From Microvirga terrae (lineage in GTDB: Bacteria; Pseudomonadota; Alphaproteobacteria; Rhizobiales; Beijerinckiaceae), in NCBI RefSeq assembly GCF_013307435.2, contig NZ_CP102845.1, positions 124,001-188,000 of the forward strand: 64,000 nucleotides of DNA, in the 5' to 3' direction. Numbering within the stretch: the stretch's first letter is position 1; the number at the start of each line of letters is the position of its first letter. Positions 26,561 through 33,699 of the stretch are shown one piece after another. The translations under genes and the position numbers were made by a program. Under the pieces are notes generated by a model, which was given only the letters and a program-made list of their open reading frames with translations, had not been told where the DNA came from and did no database searches.

Positions 26561-26799
26561 GGCGTCGTCTCCGGTTGAGGGGGTCCGACGCCCTGGCGAT
26601 GTCGCTCGCGAAGCCCTGTGAATCGGGCGGATTGGTCTCCCTTCAGGCTGCGATCCTCGTTACGTCCGACGAAGACCTTGAACATCGCGCCGCCGTCCTC
26701 ATTGACGAACTGCACCGAGCAGGAGCCCTTGCCGAAGAACGGCCGGTCGACGAAAGCGGCGATTCCGCCTGAGATGCCCGCCGATCGGGCTGTCGCCAT
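26560..26799 (-). pseudogene. HutX/ChuX-like heme-storage protein, truncated remnant
   Basis: On the minus strand, from an ATG at 26799, the frame reads AFVDRPFFGKGSCSVQFVNE, then DGGAMFKVFVGR and DRSLKGDQSARF. This resembles the C-terminal part of HutX/ChuX heme-trafficking proteins. The N-terminal two thirds of the family fold are missing, and the frame runs on into the repeat A fragment without a natural stop. It lies directly upstream of the HugZ-like gene, where hutX often sits. I read it as a decayed gene; family assignment is from memory of the motif. Confidence 0.5.
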
Positions 26800-26814
26800 G
26801 GATGTTGAAGCAGC

Positions 26815-26836
26815 CCCGTCCGGAGTTTCGGACGGG
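26815..26836. other. Hairpin upstream of the LacI gene
   Basis: Arms cccgtccg / cggacggg around gagttt. No T-run on either strand, so it is only a possible terminator or insulator between the heme-related and LacI regions. Confidence 0.35.
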
Positions 26837-26894
26837 ACGCTGCCCTTACGTTCCGAACATTATACCAAGGGCTGAGACCGGGATTATTGACTTC

Positions 26895-26908
26895 CCAAAA
26901 CGTTTTGG
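26895..26908. promoter_or_regulatory. LacI-family operator candidate
   Basis: Perfect 14-bp palindrome CCAAAACGTTTTGG with the central CG step typical of LacI/GalR operators. It lies 27 bp before the GTG start of the LacI-type gene, so the regulator probably controls its own expression and that of the downstream transporter operon. Confidence 0.75.
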
Positions 26909-26935
26909 AGATCTAGTTAGAGGCATCAGGAGATT

Positions 26936-27952
26936 GTGAACCCCGTGTCCAATCTGAAGCTTCTCGCGCAATCGCTCGGCCTGTCGATCACGACGGTGTC
27001 GCGAGCCCTCGACGGTTATGCCGACGTGGCGCCGGCGACGCGCGAGCGCGTCCAGGCGGCCGCGCGAGCGATGAACTACCGGCCGAATCCGGCCGCCCGC
27101 AGCCTGCGGCGCCGCAAGGCCGAGGCAGTGGCCGTGACCCTGCCGACGGAGCCGGGCCGGTTCGGACCTCCGATCTTCCTCAACATGCTGGCGGCCTGCG
27201 GGCAGCGGCTCGCCGAGGAGGGGCTCGACCTGATGCTGCTGCCGACCGCCGGCCGCGCCGGTGAGATGGACACCTACCGGCGGCTTCTCGACGGACGCCG
27301 CGCCGACGCGGTGATCGTGGTGCGTACGCGGCTCGAGGACGAGCGCGTGGCCTTTCTGAAGGAACGCGGCATCCCGTTCGTGACCCATGGCCGCACGGCC
27401 CGCCCCGACGAGCATGCCTTCATCGACGGCGACGGCGAGGCCGGCTTCCGGGACGCAGCCCGCGCGCTCGCCGCCCTGGGTCATCGCCGGATCGCCCATC
27501 TCGCGGCCCCGCAGGATCTGACCTTCGCCCATCTGCGCCGCCAGGGTTGGCTCGCGGTCCTCGCCGATATCGGCTCAGCGGACCGGCTCGAATACACCGC
27601 CCAGCCGACAGAGGCCGGCGGCTACGAGGCCGCGCAATGGCTGCTCCAGCAGAGCGCGCCGCCCACCGCGCTTCTGTGCGCTACCGACAGCATGGCGATC
27701 GGCGCCCTGAGCGCTCTCAAGGAGCGCGGGCTCGCGGCCGGGCGCGAGATCGCCGTGATCGGGCACGACAATCTGCCGTCGGCGGCATTCACCGATCCGC
27801 CGCTCTCGAGCATGGAGATCGCCGCGCCCGACGTGGGCCGGCAGCTGGCCGAGATGCTGCTTGCAAGGCTCGGCGGCCGCGAGGCCCGCGAGTTGCAGAC
27901 CATTCTGCCGGTTCGGCAGGTTCCGAGGGCCACCCACGGACCGGCGAACTGA
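26936..27952 (+). CDS. LacI-family transcriptional regulator
   Basis: A 338-residue repressor. The N-terminal helix-turn-helix is LKLLAQSLGLSITTVSRALDGYADVAPATRERV with the hinge RPNPAARSLRRRK, followed by a periplasmic-binding-protein-like effector domain (LGHRRIAHL, ALLCATDSMAIGAL, IAVIGHDNLPSAAF). Start is GTG 26936; aggag lies about 7 bases upstream. It heads an ABC-importer and glycoside hydrolase cluster on the same strand, so it probably senses the imported sugar or its product. Confidence 0.9.
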   Translation: MNPVSNLKLLAQSLGLSITTVSRALDGYADVAPATRERVQAAARAMNYRPNPAARSLRRRKAEAVAVTLPTEPGRFGPPIFLNMLAACGQRLAEEGLDLMLLPTAGRAGEMDTYRRLLDGRRADAVIVVRTRLEDERVAFLKERGIPFVTHGRTARPDEHAFIDGDGEAGFRDAARALAALGHRRIAHLAAPQDLTFAHLRRQGWLAVLADIGSADRLEYTAQPTEAGGYEAAQWLLQQSAPPTALLCATDSMAIGALSALKERGLAAGREIAVIGHDNLPSAAFTDPPLSSMEIAAPDVGRQLAEMLLARLGGREARELQTILPVRQVPRATHGPAN

Positions 27953-28019
27953 GTTTGATGCCCTCGATCTTCCGGACCCGGATCGAGCGGCACCGAGAAG
28001 GGACCGATGGAGGAAGGAC

Positions 28020-29303
28020 ATGACGCATCCGGTATCGCTGCGCGCCATTGCCGCCGCGGCGGCCCTGTTTGGAGGGCTGACCGTCGCTCACGCGCAGGAA
28101 ACGATCTTTTACTCGACCCAGCTTCGTCCCATCGAGGAGGCGACGAAGGTCCGCGAGGTCCTGCTGAAGGGCATTCCCGGCAAGGTCACCTACGTGGTCG
28201 ACGAGCCGCCGGCCTTCGCGGTGCGCATGAAGGCGGAAACGCAGGCCGGCAAGCGCACCGCGAGCGTCGTCGGGGCGCTGCACGGCGAATTGCAGCCGCA
28301 CGTGCCGGCCGATCTCCAGCCCGTCGACGACGTCGCGGCGAAGCTGACCGACCGCGGCATTCCGGCAAGCCTGATGGATCTCGGCAAGCTCGGCACCGGC
28401 CAGCAGCAATACATCCCGTGGATGCAGGCCACCTACGTGATGGTGGCCAACAAGCAGGCGCTGCAATACCTGCCAGCAGGCGCGGACGTGAACAGCCTCA
28501 CCTATGCGCAGCTGCAGCAATGGGGCAAGACCATCGCCGACAAGACCGGCCAGCGCCGCCTCGGCTTCCCGGCCGGCCCGACCGGCCTGCTGCCGCGGTT
28601 CTTCCAGGGCTATTTCTACCCGTCCTTCACCGGCGGCGTGGTCACGACCTTCAAGTCGGCCGACGCCGAAGCCGGCTGGAACGCCCTGAAGGAGTTGTGG
28701 GCGGTGTCGAACCCCAATTCCACCAACTACAACTTCATGCAGGAGCCGCTGCTCTCCGGCGAGGTATGGATCGCCTGGGATCACATCGCCCGCGTGAAGG
28801 AAGCCCTCACCCTGCAGCCCGACCAGTTCGTCGCCTTCCCGGCGCCGGCCGGTCCGAAGGGGCGCGGCTACATGCCGGTGATCGCCGGCCTCGCCATCCC
28901 CAAGGACGCCCCGAACCGGGCCGGCGCCGTAGCGGTGATCGAGCATCTGACCAAGCCGCAGACCCAGTTGGCGACCGCCGCCGAAGTGGGCTTCTTCCCG
29001 GTCGTGAAGGCGGAGCTTCCGACCGATCTCGCGCCGGGCATCAAGGCGCTCGCCGGCGCGGTCGCGGCCACGCAGAACGCGAAGGACGCGCTCGTGTCGC
29101 TCCTGCCCGTCGGCCTCGGCGCCAAGGGCGGGGAGTTCAACAAGGTCTACATGGATTCCTTCCAGCGCATCGTGCTGCGCAACGAGCCTGTCAAGGATGT
29201 GCTCGAAGCCCAGGCGAAAGTGCTTGACGCGCTCATGAAGGACACCGGCGCACCGTGCTGGGCCCCGGACAAGCCGAGCCAGGGTGCCTGCTCGGTTCAG
29301 TAA
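28020..29303 (+). CDS. ABC transporter substrate-binding protein (sugar/glycoside type)
   Basis: A 427-residue periplasmic protein with signal peptide (cleavage near TVAHAQE, residue about 26). The mature part has an extracellular solute-binding family 1 layout, with VDEPPAFAVRMKAE near the N-terminus, YIPWMQATYVMVANKQAL, GEVWIAWDHIARV and AGLAIPKDAPN. The ATG at 28020 follows ggaggaagg. It is the first transport gene after the LacI regulator and precedes two permeases and an ATPase. Ligand inferred from the last gene of the cluster to be a glycosylglycerate or similar small glycoside. Confidence 0.88.
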   Translation: MTHPVSLRAIAAAAALFGGLTVAHAQETIFYSTQLRPIEEATKVREVLLKGIPGKVTYVVDEPPAFAVRMKAETQAGKRTASVVGALHGELQPHVPADLQPVDDVAAKLTDRGIPASLMDLGKLGTGQQQYIPWMQATYVMVANKQALQYLPAGADVNSLTYAQLQQWGKTIADKTGQRRLGFPAGPTGLLPRFFQGYFYPSFTGGVVTTFKSADAEAGWNALKELWAVSNPNSTNYNFMQEPLLSGEVWIAWDHIARVKEALTLQPDQFVAFPAPAGPKGRGYMPVIAGLAIPKDAPNRAGAVAVIEHLTKPQTQLATAAEVGFFPVVKAELPTDLAPGIKALAGAVAATQNAKDALVSLLPVGLGAKGGEFNKVYMDSFQRIVLRNEPVKDVLEAQAKVLDALMKDTGAPCWAPDKPSQGACSVQ

Positions 29304-29369
29304 CCCCATCGATCGAGCCCGGCGGAGCACGCTTCGCCGGGCCCCATCTTCTGCCCGTGGAGCGGCTTC

Positions 29370-30221
29370 ATGCCTGCGCGCCCATCCTGGATTCCCTATG
29401 CGCTGATCGCGCCCTCGGTCGTCTTTCTCGCGGCGCTGTTCCTGGTGCCGCTCGTGCAGACGATCTGGCTGTCGTTCTCCGCCGGCGAAGGCCTGTCGCT
29501 GGAGAACTACCGGCGCATGGCGGGCGACCTGAACTTCGCGCTCGCCGTCAAGAACACCTTCCTGCTCACCCTCGTGGTCGTGCCGCTCCAGGTGGTGCTG
29601 GCGCTCGGCATGGCCACCATGGTGACGAAGCTCGACAAGGGCCGCGACCTGGTCCTGTGGGTGCTCACCATTCCGCTCGGCATCTCGGATCTCGCGGCGG
29701 GCCTTGCCTGGCTCGCCCTGCTGCAGAACACCGGCTACCTGAACTCCGCGCTCTACGCGCTTGGCCTCATCCAGGGACCCACCGGATGGCTTTCGCAGGA
29801 GACGCCGGTCGCCCTGTTCTTCGCCATCGTGCTGGCGGAGCTCTGGCGCGCCACCGCCATCGTGCTGGTGATTCTAATCGCCGGCCTGCAGCTGATCCCA
29901 AAAGAATTCGCGGAAGCCGCCGAGATCTTCGGCGCCAAGCCGTGGACGCGCTTCACCCGGATCACCCTGCCGCTCCTGAAGCCCAGCCTGCAATCGGCCC
30001 TGATCCTGCGCACGGTGCTCGCCTTCGAGGTCTTCGCCGTCGTCTATGCGCTCGGCGGGCGCAATTTCCCGGTTCTCGCCGGCGAAGCCTATGTCTGGCA
30101 GAACGACAACCAGAATTACGGCGTCGCGGCCGCCTATGCGGTGCTCATCATGGCGATCTCGCTCGCCGCGACCGCCGTCTACCTGCGCGCCCTGAGAACG
30201 CGTCCGGAGCAGCTCCCATGA
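29370..30221 (+). CDS. ABC transporter permease (MalF/UgpA type)
   Basis: A 283-residue protein with six membrane helices. The cytoplasmic EAA loop is EFAEAAEIFGAKPWTRFTRITLPLLKP (residues about 170-196), which docks on the ATPase. It starts 66 bp after the binding protein gene and overlaps the second permease by ATGA. Together they form the inner-membrane channel of a carbohydrate importer. Confidence 0.9.
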   Translation: MPARPSWIPYALIAPSVVFLAALFLVPLVQTIWLSFSAGEGLSLENYRRMAGDLNFALAVKNTFLLTLVVVPLQVVLALGMATMVTKLDKGRDLVLWVLTIPLGISDLAAGLAWLALLQNTGYLNSALYALGLIQGPTGWLSQETPVALFFAIVLAELWRATAIVLVILIAGLQLIPKEFAEAAEIFGAKPWTRFTRITLPLLKPSLQSALILRTVLAFEVFAVVYALGGRNFPVLAGEAYVWQNDNQNYGVAAAYAVLIMAISLAATAVYLRALRTRPEQLP

Positions 30222-31078
30222 CAGCCAGCGCCGTCGAAACGAAACCCGCCGCGACGAGCCGCGGCATGGCCCTTCCCTCCGCCCGGCGCCTGCTGCTGTG
30301 GACCGGCCTCGCGGTGCTCATCGCCTGGGTGCTGGTGCCGATCTATCTGGTGGCGCTCGGCGCCTTCGGGGGGCGGCTCGGCGTGTTCCGCTGGCCGAAA
30401 TCGATCTGGCCCTCGGACCTGTCCTTCGCGGCCATGAGCCAGTTTCTCGCCATCGAGGGCGTGTTCAACGCCCTTGTCAACTCGCTCATCGCGGCCGGCC
30501 TGACGGTGGTGTTCTCCATCGCGCTCGGCGCCCCGGCCGGCTACGCGCTGGCGCGCTACACCTTCCGCGGGCAGAACGCCTATCGCCTGCTCGTCCTCCT
30601 CACCCGCGCCTTCCCGCTCGCCATCCTGGCGCTGCCGCTCACCGTCTCGTTCATCCGGATCGGGCTCTACGACACGCCCTTTGGCGTGTCGCTGATCCAC
30701 ACGGTTCTGGCCCTGCCCTTCGCGGCGCTCGTCACGCAGAGCCTGTTCATGGGCATTCCACGCGAATACGAGGAAGCCGCTTGGGTGTTCGGTTGCACGC
30801 GCTTCCAGGCCTTCATGAAGGTGGTGCTGCCGCTCGCCCTGCCGGGCCTCGCCGCGACCGCGATCTTCGCCTTCGTGATCTCGTGGAACGAGGTGTTCGC
30901 GGCCTCGATCCTCACCGTGCGCGAGCGGACGCTGACCGCCTATCTGCTGCGAATCCTCGCCGAGAGCCCGCTTCACTACCGCTTCGCCGGCGGCTTCATC
31001 CTCATCATCCCCTCCGTGCTCTTCATCTTCGCCGTGAGACGATACCTCTTCGCGGTGTGGGGCATTGCGAGCAAATAA
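30218..31078 (+). CDS. ABC transporter permease (MalG/UgpE type)
   Basis: A 286-residue protein with six membrane helices and the EAA loop EYEEAAWVFGCTRFQAFMKVVLPLALPG. The start codon overlaps the previous stop. It is the second half of the permease dimer. The N-terminal 25 residues are hydrophilic and Ala/Thr-rich. Confidence 0.9.
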   Translation: MTASAVETKPAATSRGMALPSARRLLLWTGLAVLIAWVLVPIYLVALGAFGGRLGVFRWPKSIWPSDLSFAAMSQFLAIEGVFNALVNSLIAAGLTVVFSIALGAPAGYALARYTFRGQNAYRLLVLLTRAFPLAILALPLTVSFIRIGLYDTPFGVSLIHTVLALPFAALVTQSLFMGIPREYEEAAWVFGCTRFQAFMKVVLPLALPGLAATAIFAFVISWNEVFAASILTVRERTLTAYLLRILAESPLHYRFAGGFILIIPSVLFIFAVRRYLFAVWGIASK

Positions 31079-31089
31079 CGGATCCCATC

Positions 31090-32139
31090 ATGGCTGACAT
31101 CGTCATCGACCGCGTCGTCAAGGAATTCGGCTCCTTCCGCGCCCTGCAGGAGGTCTCGCTCACCGTCAACGACGGCGAGTTCGTGGCGCTCCTCGGCCCC
31201 TCGGGCTGCGGCAAGACCACGTTGCTCCGCATCATCGCCGGTCTCGAGACCCAGACCTCCGGCCGCGTCGTCATCGGCGGCCAGGACGTGAGCAACCTGA
31301 GCCCCCGCAAGCGTGGTCTCGCGATGGTGTTCCAGAACTACGCGGTCTTCCCGCACATGACCGTGTTCGAGAACGTCGCCTTCGGGCTGCGCACGCAGAA
31401 GGCCTCGCAGGCGGACGTGAAGCGCAAGGTCGAGCGCGCGGCGGCCCTGCTCCACATCGAGAACTATCTCGACCGCTATCCGGCAAAACTCTCGGGCGGC
31501 CAGCGCCAGCGCGTGGCGGTGGCCCGGGCGCTCGCCGTCGAGCCCGCCGTGCTGCTCATGGACGAGCCGCTCTCCAATCTCGACGCGCTCCTGCGCCTCG
31601 AGATGCGCACGGAATTGAAGGCGGTCCTGCGCGAGGCCGGCACCACGACGATCTACGTGACGCACGATCAAACCGAGGCCATGGGTCTCGCCGACCGCAT
31701 CGCCGTGATGTACGGCGGCAAGATCGACCAGATCGGCGCGCCGCTCGAGATCTACGCCACGCCGGCCACTCGCTTCGTCGGCGGCTTCATCGGTTCGCCG
31801 CCCATGAACTTCATCAAGGTCCGGTGCAGCCAGGGCACGGCGCGGATCGGCGATGCGGCCCTGCCCTGCCCGACCACGGCCGAGAACCTGGAGCTCGGCC
31901 TGCGCGGCGAGGATGCGAGCCTGAGCCCCAACGGTTCCGGCCTTCCCTTCGACGTGCGCGTCGTGGAGCCGATGGGCTCGCACCTGCTCCTGACCGGCGC
32001 CATCGACGGCCAGCTCGCCCGCATCGTCGCGCCGCCGACGGCCAAAGTGAACGCGGGCGAGCGCGTCGGCCTCACCGTCGATCCGGCCCGCGTGACCTGG
32101 ATCGACAGCACCACCGGACGCGCCCTCGCCCGGACCTGA
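31090..32139 (+). CDS. ABC transporter ATP-binding protein (UgpC/MalK type)
   Basis: A 349-residue ATPase. Walker A is GPSGCGKTT, the Q-loop is in MVFQNYAVFPHMTV, the signature is LSGGQRQR, Walker B is VLLMDEPLSNLD and the switch His is in YVTHDQTEAM. The C-terminal 110 residues form the TOBE/regulatory domain of CUT1-class sugar importers (LGLRGEDASLS, VGLTVDPARVTW). It lies 11 bp after the second permease gene and 25 bp before the hydrolase gene. Confidence 0.92.
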   Translation: MADIVIDRVVKEFGSFRALQEVSLTVNDGEFVALLGPSGCGKTTLLRIIAGLETQTSGRVVIGGQDVSNLSPRKRGLAMVFQNYAVFPHMTVFENVAFGLRTQKASQADVKRKVERAAALLHIENYLDRYPAKLSGGQRQRVAVARALAVEPAVLLMDEPLSNLDALLRLEMRTELKAVLREAGTTTIYVTHDQTEAMGLADRIAVMYGGKIDQIGAPLEIYATPATRFVGGFIGSPPMNFIKVRCSQGTARIGDAALPCPTTAENLELGLRGEDASLSPNGSGLPFDVRVVEPMGSHLLLTGAIDGQLARIVAPPTAKVNAGERVGLTVDPARVTWIDSTTGRALART

Positions 32140-32164
32140 CTTTCCGACCTGAAGGACATTTGAG

Positions 32165-33442
32165 ATGAACACGCTTCCGAAGGAAGAGGCGGCGCGCGCC
32201 ATTCTCGCGCGCAACGATCGCGGCGGCTACACGGTGCCGACCGACCGGCTCTATCCGTTCCAGTGGAACTGGGACTCCGCTTTCGTCGCCATGGGATTTG
32301 CGGTCTTCGACGTCGCCCGCGCCTATCGCGAGCTGGAGCGCCTGGTCGAAGGCCAGTGGGACGACGGCATGATCCCGCATATCGTTTTCCATGCGCCGAG
32401 CGACACCTATTTCCCGGGCCCCGACGTGTGGGGCACGCGGCATCGCGTCCCGACGTCGGGCATCACGCAGCCGCCGGTCTTCGGCATGGCCCTGCGCCAT
32501 GTGCACGAGGCCGCTCTCGCGAGCGGCACGGCCGGCGCGGCGGAGCGCACGACGGTGCTGTTCCAGGCCGCCCTGCGCTCGCACCGCTGGTGGTTGTCCG
32601 CGCGCGATCCGGACGGCCTCGGCCTCGTGTCGATCCTGCATCCCTGGGAGAGCGGCAGCGACAACTCGCCGGCCTGGGATCAGGCGCTGGCCCGCGTGCC
32701 GACCACCACCACGACGGCGATCCGCCGCAAGGACACGGGCCATGTGGACGCCTCCATGCGGCCACGCGACGAGGATTATCAGCGCTTCATCCACTTGGTC
32801 GACACCTACCGCGATTGCGGCTGGGACCCGGCGCGGCAATGGGCGGCCGCTCCCTTCAAGGTGGCGGACGTGCAGATGACCGCGATCCTGGCGCGGGCGA
32901 CCGCCGACCTGATCTATCTCGCCGAGAGCCTCGGAACGGACGACGAGAAGGCGGAACTCGCGCGCATGCACGCCAGGCTGTGCGACGGCCTCGCCGGCCG
33001 GTGGCGTCCGGCACTGTCACGCTTCGTCGATCTCGACCTGATTGCGGGGCGGGACATCGAGGAGCCGACCCAGGCCGCTTTCATCCCGCTCGTGGCCCTC
33101 GAGCTCGATGCGGCTCAGCGGGACGCCGCTACGGCGGAGATCGAACGCTGGCTCGACGGCATGGTGGTCGGCGTGCCCTCGACGCCCGCCTTCTCGCCCG
33201 CCTTCGAACCGAAGCGCTACTGGCGCGGTCCGGTCTGGGCGGTCGTCAACTGGCTCATCTGCGACGGCCTGCGCCTGAACGGGGCCGAGGATCTCGCCCG
33301 CCGGATCGAGCGGACGACCGTCCGGGCGATCGAGAATGCGGGTTTCTGCGAGTATTTCGATCCGACGACGGGCGAAGGCCTGGGCGGCGACACCTTCTCG
33401 TGGACGGCGGCGGCCTACATGGTGCTCGGCCGGCGGACCTGA
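32165..33442 (+). CDS. GH63-like (MGH1-type) glycoside hydrolase, probable glycosylglycerate hydrolase
   Basis: A 425-residue (alpha/alpha)6-barrel glycosidase. Motifs are YPFQWNWDSAFVAMG, QWDDGMIPHIVFH, SGITQPPVFGMAL, HPWESGSDNSPAWD and, near the end, GFCEYFDPTTGEGLGGDTFSWTAA. These match the mannosyl/glucosylglycerate hydrolase group; the Asp in ESGSDNSPAWD and the Glu in CEYFDP fit its catalytic acid and base. No signal peptide, so it acts in the cytoplasm on an imported substrate. It closes the LacI/ABC operon and is followed by a terminator. Exact sugar (mannose or glucose) is not decidable by eye. Confidence 0.8.
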   Translation: MNTLPKEEAARAILARNDRGGYTVPTDRLYPFQWNWDSAFVAMGFAVFDVARAYRELERLVEGQWDDGMIPHIVFHAPSDTYFPGPDVWGTRHRVPTSGITQPPVFGMALRHVHEAALASGTAGAAERTTVLFQAALRSHRWWLSARDPDGLGLVSILHPWESGSDNSPAWDQALARVPTTTTTAIRRKDTGHVDASMRPRDEDYQRFIHLVDTYRDCGWDPARQWAAAPFKVADVQMTAILARATADLIYLAESLGTDDEKAELARMHARLCDGLAGRWRPALSRFVDLDLIAGRDIEEPTQAAFIPLVALELDAAQRDAATAEIERWLDGMVVGVPSTPAFSPAFEPKRYWRGPVWAVVNWLICDGLRLNGAEDLARRIERTTVRAIENAGFCEYFDPTTGEGLGGDTFSWTAAAYMVLGRRT

Positions 33443-33466
33443 ACCCAGGCTCGTGAGGAAATTCCA

Positions 33467-33504
33467 AAAGCCGCGGTCGCGCTGCGATCCGCGGCTTTCG
33501 TTTG
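33467..33504 (+). terminator. Terminator of the LacI/ABC/glycosidase operon
   Basis: Arms aaagccgcgg / ccgcggcttt around a 12-base loop, followed by tcgtttg. It lies 25 bp after the hydrolase stop. Confidence 0.75.
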
Positions 33505-33699
33505 AATGGCCCATGACAGGCCGGGCAGGACGCCGGAATGGCCGCGGGTGGATGGCAGAAGCGCCTTCATGCGGCTGTCCCTTCCGATAGGGCAGCGGGA
33601 TGTCAGACACTTGAGGAGCCTTTTTGACAATAGCATAATCGCGTCTTGAAATGCAGATTTTATTTGCATTTATCGGATTCATTATGCAATTGTCGGTTC

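Noticed and set aside
28007..29227. Shifted plus-strand frame inside the ABC binding protein gene
   Set aside because: Arg-rich shadow of the true frame, which has a signal peptide and solute-binding motifs.
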